Below are positions 43,417-51,980 of a DNA stretch of 64,000 nucleotides, one piece after another. The notes beneath the pieces were generated by a model. The model had not been told where the DNA came from. It saw nothing but the letters and a program-made list of their open reading frames with translations, and ran no database searches. How positions within the stretch are numbered: position 1 is the stretch's first letter; each line of letters opens with the position of its first letter. The stretch comes from Candidatus Aenigmatarchaeota archaeon (GTDB lineage: Archaea; Aenigmatarchaeota; Aenigmatarchaeia; CG10238-14; SCSR01). A program made the position numbers and the translations under genes. The stretch spans positions 62,001-126,000 of the forward strand of contig JAUWZS010000002.1 of assembly GCA_030615205.1 (NCBI GenBank), in the 5' to 3' direction.

Positions 43417-43567
43417 TGCTCCCGACGGGATTTGAACCCGTGCCATCAGGTATCTACGTTAACTTTTTTTATTTTTTGTTTTTTGCTGTCATAGTCTTTT
43501 ACGACTCTACGCTTTCCAAGTATAACTCGAAAGCCTGAGATCCTTGACCGGACTAGACGACGGGAGC
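43417..43567 (-). tRNA. tRNA-Glu(TTC) with a 76-nt intron
   Basis: Acceptor GCTCCCG/CGGGAGC, discriminator A, T-arm ACGGG-TTCAAAT-CCCGT. Anticodon stem TCAGG/CCTGA. Removing 43452-43527 restores the Glu loop CTTTCGA (anticodon TTC). At the junctions the bulges CG^A and AT^A flank a partial CTTT/GTAG helix, and GTTA at the start of the intron pairs with TAAC near its end. This is a relaxed bulge-helix-bulge at 37/38. The intron is long, with a poly-A-rich part. Confidence 0.85.
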
Positions 43568-43650
43568 TTTTGGTTTAATTCGAATTAAACTTTAACTAAT
43601 ATAATATTTAGGTATTTATAGATTTTTGTTTTGATAGTCTTCAGAAATAT

Positions 43651-44796
43651 TTAATCCATTATTTCAATATTGTTGATAAGCTCTTCCATGTCTGTTAATA
43701 TGAGTTCCAATTGTTTATCGTCTGCTCGTTCTATATTGGCTTTAACTGATGTTTCATTAACGTATTTCCAACCTTCACCGGGAACATATACCTCTATCGG
43801 GCATGATAATGATAAACAACTATTTACATAAGATTTTCTTTCACCATACCAAGCATTAAGGCCTACCTTTCTAGGTTCACCAAAAAGTGTGACACCACTA
43901 ATGTCAGCATTAGGTCCTGTAGTAAGTTCTTGCGAATTTAAGCTTATAGTTTTTCTCCCTGGAGATACTGCAAATATTACTTTCATCTCGCCATAAGGTT
44001 TCTTCAATTTACTTTCAACACATTTATCATCCTCACCATAAAATATTTCTTTGTATGAGCTGATTCTTCTAAGATTAGGAGGCACGCATTCTTTCAGCTT
44101 TCCATCAAGCTCTTCCCAACGTTGTTTCAGGGATTCAACCTGCTCTGTGAATTTTGGATCAGTGAGGAGCGTTTTTACAGCTCTTACCACTTTTCTTCTT
44201 TCAGTTTTTAAACTTTCAATTTTATCACGAACATCTATTAAATCACGTGCCACTGCTTGGGGATTACCCCCACCTTCATTCTTAGACCATTTTGTAATAA
44301 GTGGTATGGTATCAATTTGTTCTCTTATCTTTTTAATTTTTTTCCTGCTTAACCTCTTACGCGTGTCGGCTATTGGCTTCATAATATCAATAAGTCTGTC
44401 CAAGGACAGTTCTTCTTGCTGCCTCGCGTCAATCGCTTCACGCAAGAGTGGATATTTTCCTAGCGCCTTTGGCAAAGGCAGCTCTAGATCCCTATAATAG
44501 ACTTTCAGCTCCATTCTTTTTACGTGGGAAAGATGTTTAAGAATTTCTTCAGGAGTGAGTTTTGATAAATTCGTGTCTGATATATAGCTTATTATATGCG
44601 GCACATATTGATGATCTACAGAATGCCATTCGTGTAAGACTTCGACACCGTCTTGAGAAAAATTTATTTTATTTCTTGCTCCAGGAGCATCACGAACCAG
44701 ATAAAATTTAGTTTCTTCAAAGGCTTCCTTATACAGATCCTCGAATTTTTTTGCTTCCTGTTGAGCTTTTTCAAATATCTCATGTAGATTTATCAT
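43651..44796 (-). CDS. Hypothetical coiled-coil-containing protein
   Basis: 381 aa. The N-terminal 60 residues are helical, the middle (about 140-240) is a charged coiled-coil (KRLSRKKIKKIREQIDTIP, LKTERRKVVRAVKTLLTD), and the C-terminal part has beta-like sequence with several Gly (GERKSYVNSCLSLSCPIEV). No family recognised. It overlaps the upstream gene by 4 nt. Confidence 0.6.
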   Translation of the reverse strand: MINLHEIFEKAQQEAKKFEDLYKEAFEETKFYLVRDAPGARNKINFSQDGVEVLHEWHSVDHQYVPHIISYISDTNLSKLTPEEILKHLSHVKRMELKVYYRDLELPLPKALGKYPLLREAIDARQQEELSLDRLIDIMKPIADTRKRLSRKKIKKIREQIDTIPLITKWSKNEGGGNPQAVARDLIDVRDKIESLKTERRKVVRAVKTLLTDPKFTEQVESLKQRWEELDGKLKECVPPNLRRISSYKEIFYGEDDKCVESKLKKPYGEMKVIFAVSPGRKTISLNSQELTTGPNADISGVTLFGEPRKVGLNAWYGERKSYVNSCLSLSCPIEVYVPGEGWKYVNETSVKANIERADDKQLELILTDMEELINNIEIMD

Positions 44797-45098
44797 AATT
44801 GCTTAATAGGTGATAAAAGATTTAAGTCTGTTTCTTCGGAATCATTTTTTTCAAGGTAGTAAACTTCACAACTCCAGCAAGCCAATAGATTATGATATTC
44901 ATGTTCGCATAAAAATACAATTTCATTATTTTCAAACAAATCTAACATAGAAATAGCAAAAGCTCTTTTAAACCATCTTCTAGATTTCTTTCTTCTACCT
45001 GATTTCTGATTTTTTTCAAAATAGTTATATAAACGTCCGTAATTTACATGTCCTTTTCTTTTTAGATATTGTCGCAGAGTTTGTTCTAACTTTGTCAT
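44793..45098 (-). CDS. Hypothetical protein, operon partner of the coiled-coil gene
   Basis: 101 aa, basic N-terminus (RKKSRRWFKRAFA) resembling a helix-turn-helix or RNA-binding surface; three cysteines in the C-terminal half (LCEHEYHNLLACWSCEV). It starts 43 nt upstream of tRNA-Ile. The 4-nt overlap with the 381-aa gene argues for a two-gene unit. Confidence 0.55.
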   Translation of the reverse strand: MTKLEQTLRQYLKRKGHVNYGRLYNYFEKNQKSGRRKKSRRWFKRAFAISMLDLFENNEIVFLCEHEYHNLLACWSCEVYYLEKNDSEETDLNLLSPIKQL

Positions 45099-45139
45099 TC
45101 ATTAAAGAATTTGTTGTTAACAGTTATATTGGTTATGAG

Positions 45140-45228
45140 TGGGCCGGGTGAGATTTGAACTCACGACCGCTCGGTGTCTGATTTTTTATTATCAGCCGAG
45201 TGCTCTAACCAAACTAAGCCACCGGCCC
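45140..45228 (-). tRNA. tRNA-Ile(GAT) with a 14-nt intron
   Basis: Acceptor GGGCCGG/CCGGCCC, discriminator A; T-arm GTGAG-TTCAAAT-CTCAC. Anticodon stem CTCGG/CCGAG. Removing 45176-45189 leaves CTGATAA, anticodon GAT. Central helix CTGA/TCAG is perfect; cuts fall in TA^A and AC^A bulges. Mature length 75 nt. Confidence 0.93.
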
Positions 45229-45339
45229 TTTGTTGAACAGTAACTTATATTAAATTGTTGTTACTTAAGCTTTTTTATTAACTTACGCACAACCGTTAAG
45301 CTTTTTATTACCAATTTCCGCAATTGTTTTACAGGTTGA

Positions 45340-45453
45340 GGGCCGATAGATCAATGGTAGAAACTTTTGGAAAAAGTTTCATCAAAACCAAAAGTTGTCA
45401 ATATCGCTTCCCTCGCACGGAAGAGGCTCCGGGTTCGAGTCCCGGTCGGTCCA
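45340..45453 (+). tRNA. tRNA-Ala(CGC) with an intron in the D-arm
   Basis: Acceptor GGGCCGA/TCGGTCC (one G-T pair), discriminator A. The anticodon stem CTTCC/GGAAG holds a normal loop CTCGCAC, anticodon CGC. T-arm CCGGG-TTCGAGT-CCCGG. The insertion is in the D-arm: without 45361-45402 the D-arm reads GATC-AATGGTA-GATC. The intron contains a perfect 9-bp hairpin. Its splice sites fit bulge-helix-bulge (AG^A, AT^A) around TGGT/GTCA. Mature length 72 nt. TATA-like TTTTTATTA lies about 37 nt upstream. Confidence 0.88.
45361..45402 (+). other. Non-canonical D-arm intron of tRNA-Ala
   Basis: 42 nt. AACTTTTGG and CCAAAAGTT form a perfect inner helix, then GTCA pairs with exon TGGT (two wobbles) as the central 4-bp helix, and 3-nt bulges AGA and ATA contain the splice points. 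The exon join restores GGTAG-ATCGC, giving a normal GATC D-stem strand. Confidence 0.75.
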
Positions 45454-45513
45454 CTTTTTTATAAAAGTTAATATAGAGAAGTCAGAGGCTAAAGATGTCA
45501 GAGGTTAGAAGCT

Positions 45514-47184
45514 ATGGCTAAAGTTGGCGTACTTGGATATGGAGTTTATATACCTAGAGAAAGGATTCAAAGTGAGCTTGTATTAAGGGCTAGAGAAAGT
45601 GGACATCCAAAGTTGCGCAATCGTATATCTCGACTTCAGCGTGGCCTGCTTCTTAAAAATAAGGCCATAGCCAGCATTTATGAAGACTCTGCAACTCTTG
45701 CTTATGAGGCAGCATCGAATGCGCTCAGGATGTCCGGTGTTTATCCTGAAGATATAGGAGCTGTTATTGTTGGGACCGAAGACAAACCGTATGCAGTAAA
45801 AACAATAGCAACACAAGTTGGATCTTGGGTTGGTGCTGGTAAACGTAAGCATGTATTTGATATCGAGTGTGCCTGCAATGGTGGTATCGAAGCTATTGCT
45901 ATAGTTAAGGCTTTTGTTGCTTCTAGGAGTATGGAATGTGGAATAGGCATTGGCACAGATGTTTCAGGAGCTCCTAAAAAAGATGATCTAGAGTATGCTG
46001 TAGGCGCCGGTGCTGTAGGAGGAGTGGTTGGTAGAGGCACAGACGACGAACTTATCGGAGAGCTTTTTCCAGGTATACCATATTCTTCTGATTATACTGA
46101 TTTCTGGAGAAGAGAAGGACAGAAACATCCAAGCCATTTTGGGCCTACCACAGCTGACGCGTATATTGAGCATGTGGGCGGTGCTGTGATTGGTGTCTTG
46201 GAAAAATACCCAAAGATCCCTTTGGCCAAGTTTGATCATATAGCCCCGCACGAGCCTAATGGCTATATGCCAAAAAAGGCTTTCCGTGCATTTGTACCAG
46301 AACAAATTGAAAAAATAAAAAGCAAACCAGAAGATAAGAGAAGTCCAGCCGATAAAGCATCGTTGAAAATCGATGAATTGTTAGAACTTAAAGGCTTGAA
46401 AGATAGAGCTAGGCTGACAGATGAGGACATTAAAACTAAACTAGAGCCGAATTTGAAACCTGTTCTAGAAATCGGTAATACATATGCTGCACAAACCGGT
46501 ATAGTTCTTTCGTACATTTTAGATAGGGCAAAACCTTATGAAAAAGTCCTAGTGGTGTCTTATGGATCAGGCGCGCAGGCTCTTGGAGCACCATTTGAAG
46601 TTTTACCTGGAATCGAAGAAAAGAGGGGAATTGTACCAAGCGTCCAGGACTATATAGACAGGATGGTTAAAATAAGGATCAATACTTATAAGACTTTATT
46701 CAAAGAGCGAATGAAAAGATGGAGTGCTAGGCATCTAGTATCTAGAAAAATTGTTGGTGATATAGAACCAGCTAAAGGTAATAAAGAATTTTATGATATC
46801 TCTATTTGTAAACAGTGCGGAGCAATATACACGCCTGGAAGGAACTGCCTTAATGCAAAACACAAACCAAGTGAAGTGACGCATCTTGCCATGCCCAAAA
46901 AAGCTAGATTGAAAAAGTTTACTGTACACTCTTTGAGAAAATCACTCAGGAAACGGGCTTCTGATATTATGCTCAAAGACAAAGTGATCCTGGTGGATTG
47001 CAAAGCAAAAGATTTAGAGCTCGGCATGGAATTGGAACCAGTTATTAGAAGAGTCGACCATGATGGAAAGGCCGGGCTGATCCATTACACCTGGGCGTAT
47101 AGACCATTGTTTAGAGATAGTGAGCAATATCTCGCTCGTGCAGAGCTTTCTCGCGCAAAAGTACCTCAAACATTAAAATCTTAG
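45514..47184 (+). CDS. HMG-CoA synthase fused to a DUF35-like zinc/OB tail
   Basis: 556 aa versus about 350 for archaeal HMGS. Residues 1-390 are HMGS: GYGVYIPRERI, catalytic Cys in IECACNGGIEA, catalytic His in IAPHEPNGYMPKKAF, and NTYAAQTGIVLSYIL...VVSYGSGAQALGA. Residues about 425-550 are DUF35-like: CKQCGAIYTPGRNCLNAKH zinc-ribbon-like (three Cys plus His) and an OB-like tail. In most archaea DUF35 is a separate protein bridging thiolase and HMGS. Here the fusion has no adjacent thiolase. The pathway is isoprenoid lipid synthesis. purB follows 16 nt later. Confidence 0.87.
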   Translation: MAKVGVLGYGVYIPRERIQSELVLRARESGHPKLRNRISRLQRGLLLKNKAIASIYEDSATLAYEAASNALRMSGVYPEDIGAVIVGTEDKPYAVKTIATQVGSWVGAGKRKHVFDIECACNGGIEAIAIVKAFVASRSMECGIGIGTDVSGAPKKDDLEYAVGAGAVGGVVGRGTDDELIGELFPGIPYSSDYTDFWRREGQKHPSHFGPTTADAYIEHVGGAVIGVLEKYPKIPLAKFDHIAPHEPNGYMPKKAFRAFVPEQIEKIKSKPEDKRSPADKASLKIDELLELKGLKDRARLTDEDIKTKLEPNLKPVLEIGNTYAAQTGIVLSYILDRAKPYEKVLVVSYGSGAQALGAPFEVLPGIEEKRGIVPSVQDYIDRMVKIRINTYKTLFKERMKRWSARHLVSRKIVGDIEPAKGNKEFYDISICKQCGAIYTPGRNCLNAKHKPSEVTHLAMPKKARLKKFTVHSLRKSLRKRASDIMLKDKVILVDCKAKDLELGMELEPVIRRVDHDGKAGLIHYTWAYRPLFRDSEQYLARAELSRAKVPQTLKS

Positions 47185-47200
47185 AATCAATTAATTTATC

Positions 47201-48604
47201 ATGCCACGCCAAATCAATACATTAGACGCAATCAGTCCTATTGACGGTAGGTATAGAAAATACACAGAAGATCTAGCTGCAATGTTTAGCGAAAGAGCGC
47301 TTATAAAACATCGTATAATTGTTGAAGGCGAATACCTAATTGCTTTGTCCGAACATCCTGGAATCGGCCCGCGCAAATTCTCAACTGAAGAAAAAAAATT
47401 AATAAGAGATTTGTACGACCTCTCGTTAGAAGACGCTCAGATGGTCAAAGATATAGAAGAAAAAGGATATCGGGATATCCCACCGACCGAGCAGGATGTG
47501 AAAGCTGTAGAATATTATATGAGAGCTTCGCTGATCGATACTTCGCTCAGTGACTCTTTGGAATGGATTCATTTTGCTTTAACTTCCGAGGATCCCAACA
47601 ATATCGCTTATGGATTGATGTTGAGAGATGGTTTGGAAAAGGTTCTTTTACCTGCAGCTGTTAATCTGCGCGCAAATATTGAAGAACTTGCCTTGAAATA
47701 TAAAAACATCCCTATGTTAGCAAGGACCCATGGTAAACCAGCCTCTCCGACAACTGTTGGCAAAATGTTTAAGACTTTTGCGCACAGGATAGCAGGGCAG
47801 ACAAGTCAATTTAAAGAACGTGGGATTTTTGTGAAGCTCAATGGCGCTACTGGGAATTGGAACGCTCATTATGCAACATATCCGGAAGTTGACTGGCCGA
47901 GATTTACAGAAAAATTCATCGAAAGATTCAATAAGCCTGGATACATACAACTGAAACCGAATTTCGTGACAACCCAAATAGAGCCGCATGATACATATGC
48001 AGAACTGTCCAATAACCTAAGGCTTTTGAACACAATTGTTATTGATTTCGACAGAGACATGTGGAGATATATAAGCGATGGCTGGATAGGCCTGAAATCT
48101 AAGAAAGGCGAAGTGCACTCATCCACAATGCCACATAAAATTAGTCCTAAAGGCTTTGAAAACAGCGAAGGTAATCTCGGAATGGCAAATACTATGCTTT
48201 ATTTCTTCTCTGCCGAACTTCCGATCTCACGCTTGCAACGTCATCTTTCAGATTCCACTATTATAAGGAATTTCGGTGTGGCATTTGCTCATAGTTTGAT
48301 CGGGTACAAATCTGCTCTTAGAGACTTGAAGAAAATCAAAGTGGATGAACATGAGATAATCGCTGCATTAAATGCACATCCTGAAGTTGTTTCAGAAGCG
48401 ATCCAGACAATACTGCGGAAAGAAGGGATAGTTGGTGCGTACGAAAAATTGAAGGAGCTGACACAAGGGAAAAAAGTCACGATGGAAGATATTGAAGCAT
48501 TTATCGATAAGTTGGATGTCTCAGACGAGCTAAAAGAAAGATTGAAAGCAATAGAACCAACGAACTATACTGGCATAGCTGCACTCATTGTTGAAAATTA
48601 TTGA
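47201..48604 (+). CDS. purB: Adenylosuccinate lyase
   Basis: 467 aa, long PurB form. SPIDGRYRKYTEDLAAMFSERAL, HFALTSEDPNNIAYGL, ARTHGKPASPTTVGKMF, and the superfamily signature SSTMPHKISPKGFENSEGN with catalytic Ser and Lys. It performs two elimination steps in purine synthesis (SAICAR to AICAR; adenylosuccinate to AMP). It likely shares a transcript with HMGS. Confidence 0.95.
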   Translation: MPRQINTLDAISPIDGRYRKYTEDLAAMFSERALIKHRIIVEGEYLIALSEHPGIGPRKFSTEEKKLIRDLYDLSLEDAQMVKDIEEKGYRDIPPTEQDVKAVEYYMRASLIDTSLSDSLEWIHFALTSEDPNNIAYGLMLRDGLEKVLLPAAVNLRANIEELALKYKNIPMLARTHGKPASPTTVGKMFKTFAHRIAGQTSQFKERGIFVKLNGATGNWNAHYATYPEVDWPRFTEKFIERFNKPGYIQLKPNFVTTQIEPHDTYAELSNNLRLLNTIVIDFDRDMWRYISDGWIGLKSKKGEVHSSTMPHKISPKGFENSEGNLGMANTMLYFFSAELPISRLQRHLSDSTIIRNFGVAFAHSLIGYKSALRDLKKIKVDEHEIIAALNAHPEVVSEAIQTILRKEGIVGAYEKLKELTQGKKVTMEDIEAFIDKLDVSDELKERLKAIEPTNYTGIAALIVENY

Positions 48605-48714
48605 GTTGATAAAGAATCATAAAATTTATTAGCTATAATGATTATTCTCATTTAACAAATCACATAATATATAGTATAATCAGAGATGAAGTTAGGTTGT
48701 AGTTAGGTGGTAAA

Positions 48715-49452
48715 TTGATAATTGCAGCAACCGGAGACGTACATTCGCCAAGACGATTCGAACTTTTTGTTAAAGCTATAGATGATATGGAAGCGCTGGG
48801 GAAAAGGCCGCAGCTTTTTCTAATATCAGGAGATATGGTGCATCGCGGAGAGGTCGATGAATATGAAAAAGTGTACAATACTATGTTTGGTAAAATAACA
48901 TGCCCGATTATAGCTTGCTTTGGCAATAACGAATTCACAGAAAAGCGCGAGGAGCTGAAGCAACGTTTCCGCAACATACGGTTCCTTGATGACCAAAGCA
49001 TGAACATAGCCGTACGCATACCTGGAGCAATGCGCGACCTCACAGTAGGCATAGTTGGCACAACAGGCAGCTTGGAAACACCGACGCCTTGGCAACGCGC
49101 AAACTTACCGAATATTGCTCGCATATATCAAGAACGCATAAACCTCGTCGAACGGCATCTTAGCCACATGCGAACAGATTTCCGCATTGTTCTAATGCAT
49201 TACGCACCGACCTACAAAACACTGGAAGGTGAAAACCCGAGGTTTTACAGCAGTATGGGTTGGAATGTTTACGAAAATGTGATCATCAGGCAAAAGCCCA
49301 ATCTAGTGCTGCACGGCCATTCACACCATGGCACAAAACAGGCGTGGGTTGACAGTGTGCCTGTATTCAACGTAGCTCTGCCGCTGAATGGAAAAATCGT
49401 ATTGATAGATACAGACGAGCTAAAACCCGGATTAGTAAAATTTACAGAATAA
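48715..49452 (+). CDS. Calcineurin-type metallophosphoesterase
   Basis: 245 aa from a TTG preceded by AGGTGGTAA. The metal motifs are in order: ATGDVHS, LISGDMVHRGEVDEYE, CFGNNEF, VLMHYAPTY, LHGHSHHG. This is the full set (D-x-H, GDxxxxG, GNxE, H, GHxH). Substrate unknown; could be a phosphodiesterase of nucleotides or lipids. Confidence 0.9.
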   Translation: MIIAATGDVHSPRRFELFVKAIDDMEALGKRPQLFLISGDMVHRGEVDEYEKVYNTMFGKITCPIIACFGNNEFTEKREELKQRFRNIRFLDDQSMNIAVRIPGAMRDLTVGIVGTTGSLETPTPWQRANLPNIARIYQERINLVERHLSHMRTDFRIVLMHYAPTYKTLEGENPRFYSSMGWNVYENVIIRQKPNLVLHGHSHHGTKQAWVDSVPVFNVALPLNGKIVLIDTDELKPGLVKFTE

Positions 49453-49470
49453 TTTAACGGATATTTTTTG

Positions 49471-49592
49471 ACGAAGTTAACAATAACGAAGTATATGTTA
49501 ATTTGCACGAAGTACCGAGCGTCAGCGAAGCGTTAAAAAACTGTTGTGCGCCTCCCTATCTAAAAACAAATAGAATATGAACGGAACGAAGT
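49471..49592. repeat. Four ACGAAGT heptamers in an intergenic region
   Basis: ACGAAGT occurs at 49471, 49486, 49507 and 49586, all on the plus strand. The 167-nt gap between the phosphoesterase and the next gene shows no ORF. Operator cluster or decayed repeat. Confidence 0.5.
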
Positions 49593-49619
49593 GGAGATTT
49601 GAAGTGCGAGTAGCGGATT

Positions 49620-49955
49620 TTATTTTTTTATTAGAGAATTTTGTATAATTTCGTTATTACTAACATCGTTTTTAGGGTCTCTTGCTAAAGTTAGAATTTC
49701 GTAACCTCCTGTAGTAAACAAATAAATACCTCCGTAAAGTGCAGCAGAATTTGAATTATTATTTAACAAAGAAACAATTGTTCCACCGAGAAATAATGCA
49801 CGAATACTTCCACCTGCCCCTACTAAAAACACGTATTGTTTTAAAGAGTGGTGTGTATTAAAAATTTTATCATCTTTATAAATTCCATAAGCTTCTCCAA
49901 GATAGGGTATTGCTGTAATAATAGCTTCCCCTACTTTTTTAAGATATTTAACCAT
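49620..49955 (-). CDS. Small membrane protein, hypothetical
   Basis: 111 aa. Two membrane-compatible segments (QYVFLVGAGGSIRALFLGGTIVSLL and AALYGGIYLFTTGGYEIL) with several glycines. N-terminal VGEAIITAIPYLGEAYG. No family recognised. Confidence 0.55.
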   Translation of the reverse strand: MVKYLKKVGEAIITAIPYLGEAYGIYKDDKIFNTHHSLKQYVFLVGAGGSIRALFLGGTIVSLLNNNSNSAALYGGIYLFTTGGYEILTLARDPKNDVSNNEIIQNSLIKK

Positions 49956-49992
49956 GTAATGAAATTCAAACTCAACGGATTTAAACCTTAAC

Positions 49993-50943
49993 TTATCTGC
50001 AAACTACTGTGCCAGTTTCGATATTGCCCATGCTCACGCCCCTGACTTCTATATCGTATGTTCCTGTTTCTGTTGCTGTGAATAAACAAGTCATATCTTC
50101 TCCTACTGCAACAGTTAGTGGCGAGCAAACAAAATTAGTTTTCTCTTCATCGTTTACAAAGAATTTAAAAGCTGTTACAATATCGCCAGTGATCGTTTTT
50201 GACCCGGAGTTCTTCAAATTCGCTGTTACCAGATTGTTCTCACATGTCAAACTACTCATCCAAACACAATAGTTGCCAGAGCATGCAGGCAGCGTTGTTG
50301 TAGTTGTTGGAGCTAGTGTTGTAGTAGTGGTTGTAGTAGTAGGAATAGTGGTTGTTGTGGTTGTCGGGCACATTGTTATGTTTTCAACAGTTGTTACACC
50401 GTCCGAACAAACGTACATCTGCGGTTGAGAAATAAATCCTGTAAAGTCAAAATTAAGATTGCCTGTAGCAGCCATAGCAGCAATCGCTGCGACTGCAATG
50501 ATTCCTATCAAAAGTACAAGATTCCGTTTGTTAGAAAGATCCAATTTCACCCTTGCATTTATTTTGGGCATGCTGATGCGCACAGGTCTTCTAGCTCGCA
50601 TAGGCCTTCTCCTTCTTCCAGCACGCGCATACCTTCTTTTCGGCACTTTGACGAATTTATACCCGGCTCTTTCCAGTTCAGCTCTGTCAATTTCAACTCT
50701 TTCAAAATCAGCTTTTCCATAATCAGCTTCTCTACGAGCAGGTTTTTTAGCGACTTTTTTGACTGCTACTTTTGGCGCTTTTTTAGGCACAGCCTTTTTA
50801 GGTTCCCCATGTTCGGTTTCTACAGCTTTCTCCAAAAGCTTTTCCATGCGATCCAGACGATTTTCTATGTCCTCCTTTCGCTTTTGCTCTGTTTTTTTAG
50901 ACTGTTCGGTCTTGATTATCTTGTCCCAATCAATCTCAGCCAT
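49993..50943 (-). CDS. Membrane-anchored surface protein with Thr-rich linker
   Basis: 316 aa. N-terminal coiled-coil and Lys/Arg-rich cytoplasmic part (about 1-135), one membrane helix (LVLLIGIIAVAAIAAMAATGN) near 150, two cysteines in MYVCSDGVTTVENITMCP, a Thr-rich linker of TTTTT runs, and a CARDB-like C-terminal beta-domain (LTCENNLVTANLKNSGSKTITGDIV...). The outside part resembles pilin-like or adhesion proteins of small archaea. Confidence 0.72.
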   Translation of the reverse strand: MAEIDWDKIIKTEQSKKTEQKRKEDIENRLDRMEKLLEKAVETEHGEPKKAVPKKAPKVAVKKVAKKPARREADYGKADFERVEIDRAELERAGYKFVKVPKRRYARAGRRRRPMRARRPVRISMPKINARVKLDLSNKRNLVLLIGIIAVAAIAAMAATGNLNFDFTGFISQPQMYVCSDGVTTVENITMCPTTTTTTIPTTTTTTTTLAPTTTTTLPACSGNYCVWMSSLTCENNLVTANLKNSGSKTITGDIVTAFKFFVNDEEKTNFVCSPLTVAVGEDMTCLFTATETGTYDIEVRGVSMGNIETGTVVCR

Positions 50944-51033
50944 GTTTTATCAACCACTTTAAAAGCTTAAAAGCGTTTGTGTTATGTCAAATGTCTATAT
51001 TAAATTTAGTGAAGATTAAATAAAAAGATAATT

Positions 51034-51477
51034 ATGGCTGAAGCACCCGAAAAACGGATATACTGTTCACGACATTGCAGATATAGAGGAAAGGGAGATG
51101 TTGACCCTATAATTTACGATTCACGTCTGAAATTTCCATATAGCTGCGAAGTAAATTCTGATTGCATAGACATACATCAACTGAATTTAATGAGTCAATT
51201 GATTGCGAGTGGGGAACTATTGATTAAGAGGTTTGATCCAGAGAAACTTGTAAGTGAAATTGAAATCTTATCAAGTTTGCCAGACCATTTAAAACAGACA
51301 TACAAAGAGATCAGGAATGCAGAAAGAATTTCGGCAGAAGAGCTCTCAGAAATAACGGGCATGTCAAGAGCAGTTGAGTCTGCTAAGGCAAATCAGCTTA
51401 TTCAAATAACTAAATCAGCAGATATTCGTGTGAAAAAGGAAAGAGACGGCAGAAAAGTCAATTTTTACATAGAATAA
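51034..51477 (+). CDS. Zinc-finger plus helix-turn-helix protein, hypothetical
   Basis: 147 aa. N-terminal Cys/His cluster (YCSRHCRYRGKGD, later CEVNSDC) looks like a metal site; C-terminal part has AEELSEITGMSRAVESAKANQLIQI, a helix-turn-helix with a following basic wing (RVKKERDGRKVNFYIE). Possibly a transcriptional regulator. Confidence 0.55.
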   Translation: MAEAPEKRIYCSRHCRYRGKGDVDPIIYDSRLKFPYSCEVNSDCIDIHQLNLMSQLIASGELLIKRFDPEKLVSEIEILSSLPDHLKQTYKEIRNAERISAEELSEITGMSRAVESAKANQLIQITKSADIRVKKERDGRKVNFYIE

Positions 51478-51631
51478 TAATAGCAGTTATTTCAACCGAT
51501 TTTACCGATTTTGAGACAGCACCCAGAGTTGGATTTGAATTTGGGAAGAAATAAATGGTTGGATTTAATAAGAAAAAGTTTAGAATATAATCGTTAGACT
51601 ATCGTAGAAGTCACTCTGCAAGATTTCTAAT

Positions 51632-51838
51632 TCAGCCTTCTCCGCCAGCACCAGCTTCAAGTCTATATTCTTCTGTTGTTTTTATGTCCCTAGAAGAAGT
51701 GTTCATACATCCTCCAATCGGGGCTTTTCTTTCTGGTTTATATGTTACTCCCTTTTCTTCGTATTCATTTACTATTTCTGTTAATGTTGGACTTGAACAA
51801 GATGTAGCGATAAACTCCCTTTCTTTTGGTAGACCCAT
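51632..51838 (-). CDS. Hypothetical 68-aa protein
   Basis: GGTGT precedes the ATG. Two cysteines (TSCSSPTL; IGGCMNTS) and a Gly-rich end; no family recognised. Coding status is uncertain. The gap 51478-51631 holds no other frame. Confidence 0.4.
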   Translation of the reverse strand: MGLPKEREFIATSCSSPTLTEIVNEYEEKGVTYKPERKAPIGGCMNTSSRDIKTTEEYRLEAGAGGEG

Positions 51839-51980
51839 TTAAACACCAATTAAATATTGATTAAGTGTATTAAAAAACATATCAGCTATCAATAAATTGT
51901 GACATCAAACTAAATCAATAAACCTTGCGACAGAATCGAAATCTTTATATAGTGTCACCAAATAGTAGTTATTGATTAAA

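Noticed and set aside
43323-43538. 71-aa plus-strand ORF
   Set aside because: It overlaps the end of the surface protein and the tRNA-Glu; its product reads through tRNA sequence.
51515-51550. tRNA-like T-arm on the minus strand
   Set aside because: A T-loop-like TTCAAATCC and CTGGG are present, but the T-stem does not pair and there is no acceptor or anticodon arm.
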